Source of the DNA: Chryseobacterium sp. SC28
GTDB taxonomy: Bacteria > Bacteroidota > Bacteroidia > Flavobacteriales > Weeksellaceae
Direction of reading: 5' to 3'
Assembly: GCF_003932955.1 (NCBI RefSeq)
Contig: NZ_QOVY01000008.1
Span: 333 to 64,332, forward strand
DNA: 64,000 nucleotides
Numbering within the stretch: position 1 is the stretch's first letter; each line of letters begins with the position of its first letter. The position numbers and the translations under genes were made by a program. Shown in pieces: positions 9,181 through 17,311 of this stretch. The notes beneath the pieces were generated by a model that did no database searches, had not been told where the DNA came from, and was given only the letters and a program-made list of their open reading frames with translations.

Positions 9181-9830
9181 TGGAAATGAACATAATCAAC
9201 AACACCATACAATTCGTCAAAGAAAAACTCGACGGTGCAGAAGCTGGTCACGATTGGTTTCACATAGAACGCGTTTGGAAGCTCAGTCGGTATCTTCAAA
9301 AGAGAGAAGGCGGCGACCTGCTGGTGATAGAATTAGCCGCACTTTTGCACGATATTGCCGATCCCAAATTCCACGACGGCGACGAAACCGTCGCCACGAG
9401 AATCGCCACCGAATTTTTGAGTGAGCAAAAAGTAGAACAAGAAATACTGGAAAAAGTGATTTTCATCCTAAAAAATATGTCCTTCAAAAACCGAAACGAT
9501 GCTCCAAAAGATCTACCATTGGAGCTAAAAATTGTGCAGGATGCTGATAGGCTGGACGCCATTGGAGCCATTGGGATTGCAAGAACATTCAACTTTGGAG
9601 GTTACAAAAACAACTTGATGTATGATCCGGCAATCGAACCGCAACTTCATCAATCTAAGGAAGATTACAAAAAATCCAACGGAACTACGATCAACCATTT
9701 CTACGAAAAGCTGTTGCTTTTGAAAGATCTGCTTAATACTGGCGCAGCAAAAGAGATTGCGGAGCACAGGCATCAGTTTATGTTGCTGTTTTTGGCAGAA
9801 TTCTACAAAGAATGGAATGTGACTTTTTAA
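9180..9830 (+). CDS. HD-domain phosphohydrolase
   Basis: The 216-residue protein carries an N-terminal HD domain: HDWFHIERVWKLSRYL gives the first His, LAALLHDIADPKFHDG the HD doublet, and VQDADRLDAIGAIGIARTF the distal Asp. These residues bind metals in a fold that hydrolyses phosphate esters, often on nucleotides. The layout matches the YedJ/YpgQ-type group. Start choice: the ATG at 9180 overlaps the previous stop (TAATG), and a second ATG at 9186 is possible. It sits second in a two-gene unit with the alpha/beta hydrolase. The substrate is not known. Confidence 0.88.
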   Translation: MEMNIINNTIQFVKEKLDGAEAGHDWFHIERVWKLSRYLQKREGGDLLVIELAALLHDIADPKFHDGDETVATRIATEFLSEQKVEQEILEKVIFILKNMSFKNRNDAPKDLPLELKIVQDADRLDAIGAIGIARTFNFGGYKNNLMYDPAIEPQLHQSKEDYKKSNGTTINHFYEKLLLLKDLLNTGAAKEIAEHRHQFMLLFLAEFYKEWNVTF

Positions 9831-9858
9831 TTGGGCAGAAACCATTATCTTTGCTCTG

Positions 9859-10473
9859 ATGTTGATTATTCTAATCTTAATTTTCCTCATTTTCGCACTG
9901 ATTCTTTCCGGTTTCCGGGGAGGAAGATGGGCTTTTTGGAACATGCTGATTCGAACCGTGATCACCATTTCTGCGGCGGCTTATTTTACATTTTGGTTTG
10001 TAGAGAAGAGTGTTTCCAAGTTTTTGGAAGATTCTTTGGCCATTCAAATTATTAATTATTTGCCTCAACCCATTGATTTCTACATCATCCGAATTCAGGA
10101 TAAAGTGCCGGAAGAAGAGAAGTTCAGTTCCAAGCACGTGGGGCAAATCCGCCCGGAATATTTCCGCATAGAATATCTTAATATGCAGAAATCCAATGAG
10201 TTTTGGGTGGTGGGCTACATAGGGAAAGGCAATTTGGTTTATTTTTCTCAGGTGGCAGTTCCCAACATCAATGAAGACCAGATTATCGAGGTTCGCAATT
10301 ACATCAACCGCAGTTTGAAGCTGTCTGCCATAGCGTCGGAAAAAATAGAAGATCTTAAATACGAGAACATCAAACTCAGCATTTGGGTGACGCTGGATTT
10401 GCTGCTTATTTTCCTCAATTCTGTTTTGCTCTTCCGTGGTAAAAGAAAAAAAATAACGCGATTTGCAATTTAG
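9859..10473 (+). CDS. Conserved membrane protein of unknown function
   Basis: The 204-residue protein has a strong N-terminal membrane helix (LIILILIFLIFALIL) and a second hydrophobic stretch (LIRTVITISAAAYFTFWFV). A soluble middle region of about 110 residues follows, and then a C-terminal helix (WVTLDLLLIFLNSVLLFRG) with a Lys/Arg-rich tail that would stay cytoplasmic. No known domain was recognised. It begins 28 bp after the HD-hydrolase gene and may be the last gene of that unit. The start at 9859 puts the hydrophobic segment immediately at the N-terminus. Confidence 0.65.
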   Translation: MLIILILIFLIFALILSGFRGGRWAFWNMLIRTVITISAAAYFTFWFVEKSVSKFLEDSLAIQIINYLPQPIDFYIIRIQDKVPEEEKFSSKHVGQIRPEYFRIEYLNMQKSNEFWVVGYIGKGNLVYFSQVAVPNINEDQIIEVRNYINRSLKLSAIASEKIEDLKYENIKLSIWVTLDLLLIFLNSVLLFRGKRKKITRFAI

Positions 10474-10631
10474 CCGGGATTCCTCAATTAATATTTTGTA
10501 AATTTCTTCTTGAAGCTACTTTAAAAGCTCGCCATCCGGAACGCCTCTGTTTTTACTTTTCAACATTCAAGTCGGTGTGAAGTCAGTTGGTACAATTAAT
10601 GCAAGAAAAAAATCAAAATAAAATCTAAAAA

Positions 10632-11921
10632 ATGGATTTTGCAAAAAACATAAGTTCAGCACACAAAGCCTTTCGCAGCTGGCGTGAGGTTTCTTTTACA
10701 GAACGACAAAAATTGCTTTCAAAATTAGCCGATGTCTTAGACCAAAACAAAGAACATTTCGCAAAACGCATCACTACGGAAATGCACAAGCCCATTTCGC
10801 AATCCATCGCAGAAATAGAAAAATGTGCGGGAATGGTGCGGTATTACGCAAATGCCAATGATGTTCTGAAACCAGAAAAAATCAAAACAGAATTCAAGGT
10901 TTCCGAAGTTCATTACGAGGCATTAGGCGTCATTCTCGGCATTATGCCGTGGAATTTTCCGTTTTGGCAGGCCTTGCGATTTGCCATTCCTGCGATTCTC
11001 GCAGGCAACGTCGTCTTGCTGAAACACGCTTCTATCTGCTTTGGCAGTGGCGATGCGATAGAAAAAGCCTTTAAAGATGCAGGCTTCCCCAAATATATTT
11101 TTCAGAATCTGAAAATCGGTCACGCCGAGATCAAAGATATTCTCGAAAATCCCTTGGTGCGAGGCGTGAGTCTTACCGGAAGCGAAAAAGCCGGCGCCGA
11201 TGTAGCTTCTCTTGCCGGGAAAAATATTAAAAAATCGGTGCTGGAATTGGGTGGAAGCGATGCCTACATTGTTCTGGATGATGCCGACCTGGAAGCTGCG
11301 GCAAAAGAAGCACCGATGGCCAAGCTTCAAAATACAGGACAGGTTTGTAATGCGGCCAAACGCTTCATCGTTCATCAAAAAGCGGAAAAGGAATTTGTCC
11401 CCCGATTTATTGAAGAATATAATGCCTATCAGCCCGCGGATCCCTTTAAAATGGAGACGAAGCTGAGCAAAATGGCGCGGCCGGATCTTGCAGATGAACT
11501 CGAAAAGCAGTACAGAAAAGCGAAACGAAATGGGGCAGAAGTGGTGCTCCCGCTGGAGCGCATCTCCGAGAGTGAGTTTCGCCCGGGGATTATTTTGGTG
11601 AGAGAAGGAAATCCCATTTTATGGGAAGAACTTTTCGGACCGCTGGCGATTTTGATGATTGGAAAAAATGATGAGGAAATTTTGAAATTAGCCAATGATA
11701 TTCCTTTTGGTTTGGGCAATTCCGTTTGGACAAAGGATAAAAAACGCGCGCAATTCTTCATAGAAAATCTCGAATCGGGGACGGTCTCTATCAACAAATC
11801 TACGGCTTCTGATGCGCGCTTGCCGTTCGGCGGTGCCAAATCGTCGGGCTATGGTGTAGAACTCTCGCTACACGCGATCAAGGAATTTACGCAGATCAAA
11901 ACCGTGGTGGGGAATATTTGA
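10632..11921 (+). CDS. NAD(P)-dependent aldehyde dehydrogenase (succinate-semialdehyde type)
   Basis: The 429-residue protein is a compact aldehyde dehydrogenase. MPWNFPFWQALRFAIPAI forms part of the cofactor site. ELGGSDAYIVL carries the catalytic Glu (about E205), NTGQVCNAAKRFIVH the nucleophilic Cys (C239), and EELFGPLA the C-terminal signature. Its N-terminus is about 25-50 residues shorter than classical GabD, as in the short succinate-semialdehyde dehydrogenase subfamily common in Bacteroidota. It oxidises an aldehyde to an acid; the natural substrate is uncertain. It is transcribed alone, with 158 bp upstream and a convergent minus-strand gene downstream. Confidence 0.88.
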   Translation: MDFAKNISSAHKAFRSWREVSFTERQKLLSKLADVLDQNKEHFAKRITTEMHKPISQSIAEIEKCAGMVRYYANANDVLKPEKIKTEFKVSEVHYEALGVILGIMPWNFPFWQALRFAIPAILAGNVVLLKHASICFGSGDAIEKAFKDAGFPKYIFQNLKIGHAEIKDILENPLVRGVSLTGSEKAGADVASLAGKNIKKSVLELGGSDAYIVLDDADLEAAAKEAPMAKLQNTGQVCNAAKRFIVHQKAEKEFVPRFIEEYNAYQPADPFKMETKLSKMARPDLADELEKQYRKAKRNGAEVVLPLERISESEFRPGIILVREGNPILWEELFGPLAILMIGKNDEEILKLANDIPFGLGNSVWTKDKKRAQFFIENLESGTVSINKSTASDARLPFGGAKSSGYGVELSLHAIKEFTQIKTVVGNI

Positions 11922-12010
11922 GATTTTTACAAAAATTGAATAGTTATTGTTATTTGGAATGTTTTCCGCCGCTATAGTTGAATAATTTTTTGTTTTGATG
12001 TACAATCTCA

Positions 12011-12098
12011 TAGCCCCGATAGCAGCGGCATCCTTTTTTTTGCTGAGGGGAAAGGCTGGGGCAAAAAAAGATATAGCGGATAGCGGGAAATAGCTCCT
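12011..12098 (-). ncRNA. Structured intergenic element, copy 1 (Flavo-1-like candidate)
   Basis: On the minus strand this 88-bp element begins AGGAGCTATTTCCCGC, continues CCGCTATATCTTTTTTT, folds through GC-rich loop DNA, and ends AAAAGGATGCCGCTGC followed by ATCGGGGCTA. The arms TTTTTTTGC and GCAAAAAAA pair perfectly, and AGCTAT-like 5' bases can pair with the closing ATCGGGGCT. It starts 8 bp after the L,D-transpeptidase stop in the same direction. A second copy lies at 56968-57078. The shape recalls the Flavo-1 RNA motif of Flavobacteria, but that identity is from memory and unverified. Confidence 0.6.
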
Positions 12099-12105
12099 AA
12101 ACAAT

Positions 12106-13116
12106 TTAATTCATACTATCCGGTAGTTGAGTTGCCGCGGCTGAGTCTGCTTTGGCCTTTTTCTCCTCTTCGATTTGTTGGACGACTGTCTCTCTGTTTT
12201 CCTGCTCTTGCAGGATTTTTGCGAGGTGCGGTTCTATGATTCTGTTCATTTCTTCCTCGGGGATATTATTTGCGTCCGGGGAATCCAAAAGTTTTTTCCA
12301 CGGTTTTCTTTGTCCCCACAGATAATCACCATAAACGATCAGCGGTGTTCCTTTGGCGCGCTCGGTTTGTCCGCCTTTGTTGAGGATCCAGGTATCGACC
12401 CACGAGTACATCCATTTGGCGTCTTCTTCCAGCATCCGGAGGCAGGAATGCGAGGCCGGATAGCCCGGCATGGCGTACTGATGCCAGCCGATACCGTCGA
12501 AGTTGGCTACATTCACGTTCCATCTCAATATCCACTCGTCGCTTACGGTGGAGATAGCGACTTCTTTTTTCCAGTTCGCGAACATCAAGCCCCGCTTGGT
12601 TTGCTTTGATTTCCGGCCCATACTCGTGGGTCCCCATTTCACGAGATTCCCATATTCGTAAACGCCAAATGCCTGGATAGGATAGGAAAAGAAGACAAAC
12701 TTCTTCACGTTTTCCAGACTGCTGACGTGACCGGGAAATGGCGAATAGATCAGAAAATCGTCTTCTATTTTGGCGGGCACTACCAAAGTGTCGGCATTAC
12801 CGATGTGCGCTTTGTCCAGCCGATTGAGGGCAAGAATGGTGTAAAGTGCTTTTCCGGTAAATTCTTTTTTGTTTTTTACGGAAACGGAGTCGGTATTTTT
12901 ATAAACCCAAGGGTAGAATCCAAAATCCTTTCTCGGAATCACAACGTCGGGGACATTGGGTCTTTCTTCTTTTTTCTCTTCTGCTTTTTTGTCATTGGTC
13001 AAAATGTCGGTTGTCGGATGGTTTTCTTTTTGAGGCGGAAGATTTTCATCCTTCTTACACTGTATTAGAAAAAAAGCTGAGGCAATGAACGGGAGCAATA
13101 AATTTTTGACTTTCAT
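12106..13116 (-). CDS. L,D-transpeptidase (YkuD-type) lipoprotein
   Basis: The 336-residue protein starts with a lipoprotein signal peptide (FFLIQC, acylated Cys20) and a charged linker. A YkuD catalytic domain follows with TSMGRKSKQTKRGLMFANW and GIGWHQYAMPGYPASHSCLRM, which gives His212, His223 and catalytic Cys225. L,D-transpeptidases form 3-3 peptidoglycan cross-links or attach proteins to the wall; this one would act in the periplasm, anchored to a membrane. The last 60 residues are Glu/Gln/Lys-rich and probably coiled. The structured element at 12011-12098 follows the stop codon by 8 bp. Confidence 0.9.
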   Translation of the reverse strand: MKVKNLLLPFIASAFFLIQCKKDENLPPQKENHPTTDILTNDKKAEEKKEERPNVPDVVIPRKDFGFYPWVYKNTDSVSVKNKKEFTGKALYTILALNRLDKAHIGNADTLVVPAKIEDDFLIYSPFPGHVSSLENVKKFVFFSYPIQAFGVYEYGNLVKWGPTSMGRKSKQTKRGLMFANWKKEVAISTVSDEWILRWNVNVANFDGIGWHQYAMPGYPASHSCLRMLEEDAKWMYSWVDTWILNKGGQTERAKGTPLIVYGDYLWGQRKPWKKLLDSPDANNIPEEEMNRIIEPHLAKILQEQENRETVVQQIEEEKKAKADSAAATQLPDSMN

Positions 13117-13213
13117 GAAGGTGTTGTGTGTTTTTTTGTGAGTCTTAATATAAACAAAAAGAATTTTGTTTGCAAGAAGAATTTTGGATGCTTGGAAAAA
13201 GTTTAAATGATTA

Positions 13214-14191
13214 TCAAATATTGCTTACCGGCTGTTTATCGGCGATGTTTTTAATGATTTGTTTGGCGTGGATTCTGGAGTTCTCAATAAACCAGAGGTG
13301 TGTATCTTTCCCGCCGCAAACGACACCTGCGAGGTAGATTCCCGGGACGTTGCTTTCCATCGTTTCGGGATTGTATGTGGGATTGAGACACTCGTTATTC
13401 AAATCGATGCCGATTTTTTTTAGGAATTCGAAATCCGGCAAATAGCCTGTCATGGCGAGGACAAAGTCGTTTTTGATTTCGTTCTTTTCACCATTTTTTG
13501 TACGGAAAATTACAGAATCGGGAGTCACTTCCAAAAGTTCTGCACCAAAGAATGCCTTGATGCTTCCTTCCGCGATGCGGTTTTCTATGTCGGGTTTCAC
13601 CCAGTATTTAACGCTATTCGAGATTTCGTTTTTCCGAATAATCATGGTGACCCGACCGCCTTTTCGGTAGATTTCCAAAGCGGCATCTACGGCAGAATTG
13701 CTTGACCCAACGACCACCACATCTTGAAATGCGTAAGGGTAAGGCTCTGTATAATAATGTTTTACCTTTGACAAATCTTCTCCGGGGATATCCATCCAGT
13801 TCGGAATATCATAAAAGCCGGTTGCAATAATTACATTTTGGGACAAATAATTATGCTTGTTGGTTTCTATTTCAAAAAAGTCTGTTTTTTGGATGTTTAG
13901 GACTTTCTCGTATGATCTGATATTCAGTTTTTTTTGGCGCGCAATGCTCTGGTAGTATTCGAGCGCGTCTTGCCGGCCGGGTTTGGGTTTGGCTGTGATA
14001 AAAGGGATTTCGTCGATTTCCAGACGGTCTGCGGTGGAAAAAAAAGTCATGTACAAAGGGTAGTTGTAGATACTGTTCGCGACTGTACCTTTCTCGATAA
14101 TGACATATTTTAAGTTGTTTTTCTTTGCTTCCAGTGCAGCAGCCAATCCGATAGGGCCGCCACCCACGATAAGAACATCATATACTTCCAT
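13214..14191 (-). CDS. ypdA: YpdA-family putative bacillithiol disulfide reductase
   Basis: The 325-residue flavoprotein has an N-terminal FAD-binding GGGPIGLAAALEA and a second Rossmann motif VVVGSSNSAVDAALEIYRKG for NADPH. It also has SIYNYPLYMTFFSTAD and AGVVCGGKDTHLWFIENSR, both characteristic of the YpdA/Bdr group. It lacks the CxxC of thioredoxin reductase, as expected. YpdA regenerates reduced bacillithiol in Firmicutes and probably in Bacteroidota, which also make bacillithiol. It is separated from the downstream L,D-transpeptidase by 97 bp and from cbpM by 72 bp, so it could belong to either unit or stand alone. Confidence 0.9.
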   Translation of the reverse strand: MEVYDVLIVGGGPIGLAAALEAKKNNLKYVIIEKGTVANSIYNYPLYMTFFSTADRLEIDEIPFITAKPKPGRQDALEYYQSIARQKKLNIRSYEKVLNIQKTDFFEIETNKHNYLSQNVIIATGFYDIPNWMDIPGEDLSKVKHYYTEPYPYAFQDVVVVGSSNSAVDAALEIYRKGGRVTMIIRKNEISNSVKYWVKPDIENRIAEGSIKAFFGAELLEVTPDSVIFRTKNGEKNEIKNDFVLAMTGYLPDFEFLKKIGIDLNNECLNPTYNPETMESNVPGIYLAGVVCGGKDTHLWFIENSRIHAKQIIKNIADKQPVSNI

Positions 14192-14263
14192 CTCACAAAA
14201 TTAGTGGTTTTTGGGATACTTTTTTTTAATCTCTCCGTGTTCTCTCTGAATCGATTGAGCCGC

Positions 14264-14572
14264 TTAGAAGTCCGCCTCTTCCCAGTTTGTAAGCTTTTGG
14301 GAGATTTGGGACAGTCGGCGGTTTTCGTTTCTTAGTTCTTCGATTTGGCTCAGAAGTTTATGAATGATTTCGATGCCGGGAAGGTTGATTTCGAGATCAT
14401 AATGCCAATTGGTAAATCGCTCCAGATGTGGAAGTTCTTCGTACATTATATATTGGACACTGTTTTCAGTTTGCGGATGCAATAGTTCTGAAGCGATGAG
14501 TTCATGTACAAAATGATCGTCAATATTATAGATTTGTACGACTTTTTCTATGGATATACGCTCGCTCATCAT
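14264..14572 (-). CDS. cbpM: Chaperone modulator CbpM
   Basis: The 102-residue protein has a MerR-like N-terminal winged-helix (RISIEKVVQIYNIDDHFVHELIASELL) and a C-terminal helix rich in Glu/Arg (LLSQIEELRNENRRLSQIS). This is the CbpM layout. In E. coli CbpM binds the J-domain of CbpA and blocks its activity. The start codon overlaps the CbpA stop by one base (TAATG), so the two genes are translationally coupled. The partner enzyme lies immediately upstream in the operon. Confidence 0.85.
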   Translation of the reverse strand: MMSERISIEKVVQIYNIDDHFVHELIASELLHPQTENSVQYIMYEELPHLERFTNWHYDLEINLPGIEIIHKLLSQIEELRNENRRLSQISQKLTNWEEADF

Positions 14573-15471
14573 TACGAATTTTTAAGTTGTTGGAATAATT
14601 GTTTTTGTTTTTCTGTAAGATTAGTGGGAATTTTCACGTTGAAGGTCACGTACAAATCGCCAAATGCGCCTTCTTTTTTGTAAACGGGAAATCCCTTGCC
14701 TTTCAGTCGCACGGTTGTTCCGTTTTGTGTTTCGGGCTTCACTTTGAGTTTTACCGAGCTGTCGAGGGTTTTGATGTTCACTTCTCCGCCCAAAACTGCG
14801 GTATAAAGATCGATGTCTACCGTAGTCCTCAGGTCGTCGCCATCGCGTTTGAAGTCTTTGTCTTCTGCAATATTGAAGGTGATGTAAAGATCGCCGTTTG
14901 GACCGCCGTTAACGCCCGGATTTCCGTGACCTTTCAGTTTAATTTGCTGGCCGTCGTAGATTCCTGCAGGAATGGTGATGCGGACTTTTTTCCCATTGAT
15001 TTCGAAGGTCTGCTGATGGGTTTTTGCCGCATCTCTTAGGTTAAGATTGAGCTCTGCCGAGATGTCCTGCCCTTTAAATTTCCCGCTTGCACTCCCCCTC
15101 GAGCTTCTTCCGAAACCACTACCAAACATAGACTGGAAAAAGTCTGAGAAATCTTCGCCTTCCCCAAAATCTGCTCCTGAAAATCCGCTTGTAGAATACT
15201 GCTGTCTCTGTCTTTGCTGTTGTTGCGCCTGCTCGTACTGTTCGCCATGTCGCCAATGTTCGCCGTATTTGTCGTACTTTGCACGGTTTTCGGGGTTGCT
15301 CAGCACTTCGTTGGCCTCGTTGATCTCCTTGAATTTTTTCTCCGCTTCCTTGTCATTGGGGTTCATATCGGGATGATATTTTCTGGCGAGTTTCCGATAA
15401 GCTTTTTTGATCTCGTCTGCAGACGCTGTTTTGCTTATTCCCAGCGTTTTGTAATAGTCAATAAATGCCAT
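14572..15471 (-). CDS. cbpA: DnaJ-like co-chaperone CbpA
   Basis: The 299-residue protein has an N-terminal J-domain with the HPD motif at residues 33-35. A Gly/Ser/Gln-rich linker follows (residues about 75-125). The two DnaJ C-terminal beta domains come next ([41 protein letters not shown]). The zinc-finger domain of true DnaJ is absent, which fits the class II CbpA type. It stimulates DnaK ATPase and delivers substrates; CbpA can also bind DNA. It is upstream of and coupled to cbpM. Confidence 0.9.
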   Translation of the reverse strand: MAFIDYYKTLGISKTASADEIKKAYRKLARKYHPDMNPNDKEAEKKFKEINEANEVLSNPENRAKYDKYGEHWRHGEQYEQAQQQQRQRQQYSTSGFSGADFGEGEDFSDFFQSMFGSGFGRSSRGSASGKFKGQDISAELNLNLRDAAKTHQQTFEINGKKVRITIPAGIYDGQQIKLKGHGNPGVNGGPNGDLYITFNIAEDKDFKRDGDDLRTTVDIDLYTAVLGGEVNIKTLDSSVKLKVKPETQNGTTVRLKGKGFPVYKKEGAFGDLYVTFNVKIPTNLTEKQKQLFQQLKNS

Positions 15472-15567
15472 ATTTTCAACTGGTTTTTTATTTTAAAATT
15501 TCATTTTCCTTACAGCAATTTTGCGACCAAAAAATATGATTTCTTATCTAATTCCGGAAATGGCTTT

Positions 15568-15900
15568 TCAGGCTTCCGGGGCAAGCTCTATAATGAGACC
15601 TTCCAAAGCATCGGTAACGGGAATTTGGCATCCCAATCGGCTGTTTGGTTTCACGTTGGCCGCTTCATCCAGCATTGCTTTTTCATCCGGCTGCATCTCG
15701 GGCAGTGGCACGCCATCACTCAAAACATAACACTGGCAAGAGGCGCACATCGCCATTCCGCCGCAAATCCCGATCGTTCCCTCGGGTGCCAGTTCGTAGG
15801 CACGCACGATTTCCATCAGGCTCATGGCCATATCTGTGGGTGCGACTACGGAGTGCGAAGTCCCCTCGCGGTCTATGATGGTAATATTAACGTCTGACAT
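15568..15900 (-). CDS. 2Fe-2S ferredoxin, adrenodoxin type
   Basis: The 110-residue protein carries the adrenodoxin-type cluster motif C-x5-C-x2-C-x35-C (Cys46, Cys52, Cys55, Cys91) in GICGGMAMCASCQC and SRLGCQIPVT. It transfers electrons in the cytoplasm. A ferredoxin-NADP reductase gene lies 158 bp upstream on the same strand, which suggests they form one electron-transfer pair; the acceptor is unknown. No terminator was seen between them. The length is normal. Confidence 0.9.
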   Translation of the reverse strand: MSDVNITIIDREGTSHSVVAPTDMAMSLMEIVRAYELAPEGTIGICGGMAMCASCQCYVLSDGVPLPEMQPDEKAMLDEAANVKPNSRLGCQIPVTDALEGLIIELAPEA

Positions 15901-16058
15901 TTTTACAAAGATAAGAGATAGGTTGCTGACAATGGAAATTAGAAATCAATAAAATTTCATTAAGTTCAAAATTTCAATAAGTTCAAAAAAAGAGAAATTT
16001 AGGTTTTTCCAAATATTATAGAACAACAAATCTAATCTCAAATTTCTAACCCTTAGTT

Positions 16059-17111
16059 CTACTCGATAGATTTCACAACGGCTTTTTCGGCTTCTTTTCT
16101 GGTGCCATCGAAACCATCGACGCCGCTGACGGTGGTGTATTTCAAAACGTATTTTTTCCCCGGATTGATCCTGTTGTAGATGCCCTGAACCATTAGTGTA
16201 GCCTCGTGGAAACCACACAGAATCAGTTTCAGTTTTCCGGGATAGGTGTTGATATCTCCCACAGCGTAGATGCCCTCTATGTTGGTTTGATAATCGAGCG
16301 CGTTGTTGACTTTGATGGCATTTTTCTCGATGTCCAATCCCCACTCGGCCAGCGGTCCCAATTTAGGTGTCAATCCGAATAATGGAATCAGATAATCGGT
16401 TTGCAGAATAGATTTTTCGCCGTCTTTTTCAATTTCGATGCTTGTGAGTCTCTCGTCACCGATCAAGCCCGTCACTTCCGCCGGAGTGATGACGTTAATT
16501 TTTCCTTGCTGTTTGAGTTCAATTACTTTTTCTACAGAATCCAGAGCGCCGCGGAATTCGTTTCTCCTATGAATTAAAGTAACTTCCGAAGCGACATCGG
16601 CCAAGAATATAGACCAATCCAGCGCAGAATCTCCACCGCCGGCAATCACAATTTTCTTATTTCGAAACATCTCGGGATCTCTGACAAAATATTCGACACC
16701 GTTTTCTTCGAATCTTTCGATATTTTGCAACTCGGGTTTTCGTGGATCGAAGCTTCCGAGCCCTGCTGCAATGGCGATTGCTTTTCCTTTGACCTGCACG
16801 CCTCTGCTGGTGGTCACGATGAACTGTCCGTCATCGGTTTTTTGGTAGCTCACAGCTTTTTGAGCGAGCGAGAATTGAGGCTGGAACTGCTTGATCTGCT
16901 CCAAAAGGTTATTTACCAAAGCGCCCGCATCTACACTTGGAAATCCGGGAATATCGAAGATGGGTTTTTTGGGATAAAGTTCGGTCAATTGTCCGCCCGG
17001 TTGGGGCAAGGCATCGATGAGGTGGCATCGGAGCTTCAGCAATCCTGCTTCGAAAACCGTGAAAAGTCCTGCAGGACCTGATCCGATAACAATAATATCT
17101 GTTTCAAACAT
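16059..17111 (-). CDS. Ferredoxin--NADP reductase, thioredoxin-reductase-like (FNR2 type)
   Basis: The 350-residue flavoprotein has an FAD motif IGSGPAGLFTVFEAG and PQPGGQLTELYPKKPIFDIPGFP. It also has an NADP motif IAGGGDSALDWSIFLAD followed by HRRNEF, and GIYAVGDINTYPGKLKLI near the C-terminus. It lacks the redox CxxC of thioredoxin reductase and matches the YumC/FNR2 family, which reduces ferredoxin with NADPH or the reverse. The C-terminal extension (GFDGTRKEAEKAVVKSIE) is also typical. The neighbouring ferredoxin gene is the likely partner. Confidence 0.9.
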   Translation of the reverse strand: MFETDIIVIGSGPAGLFTVFEAGLLKLRCHLIDALPQPGGQLTELYPKKPIFDIPGFPSVDAGALVNNLLEQIKQFQPQFSLAQKAVSYQKTDDGQFIVTTSRGVQVKGKAIAIAAGLGSFDPRKPELQNIERFEENGVEYFVRDPEMFRNKKIVIAGGGDSALDWSIFLADVASEVTLIHRRNEFRGALDSVEKVIELKQQGKINVITPAEVTGLIGDERLTSIEIEKDGEKSILQTDYLIPLFGLTPKLGPLAEWGLDIEKNAIKVNNALDYQTNIEGIYAVGDINTYPGKLKLILCGFHEATLMVQGIYNRINPGKKYVLKYTTVSGVDGFDGTRKEAEKAVVKSIE

Positions 17112-17276
17112 GGAAATAAAAATTTTGGAAATGCAAATTTAGGGATTAAAAACCTTTTGAGAAGATTTGAAAATATGATCTTGATTATCAATTCGTTTTT
17201 CACAAATCTTAACATAGGATAAGATGCTGTATTTTTCTTTAAAGTAACTTTGAACTTTCATCATTTGTGTTTTTTT

Positions 17277-17308
17277 ATCCTGAACGATTTTTTATAAATG
17301 TTCAGGAT
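17277..17308 (+). terminator. Hairpin after the rRNA methyltransferase gene
   Basis: Perfect nine-base arms (ATCCTGAAC and GTTCAGGAT) enclose a 14-base loop. T-runs flank both sides on the plus strand, so the U-tract suits plus-strand termination, but the nearest gene end (stop at 17312) is on the minus strand. It may act as an mRNA 3'-end stabiliser for the methyltransferase. Confidence 0.45.
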
Positions 17309-17311
17309 TTT

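Noticed and set aside
11868-12104. Minus-strand 78-codon frame between the aldehyde dehydrogenase and L,D-transpeptidase genes
   Set aside because: It overlaps the structured element and the end of the dehydrogenase gene, has no start context and no family resemblance.
17277-17308. Strong claim of a minus-strand terminator for the rRNA methyltransferase
   Set aside because: The hairpin is good, but the minus strand after it is A-rich, not T-rich, so it is listed only as a hairpin with low confidence.
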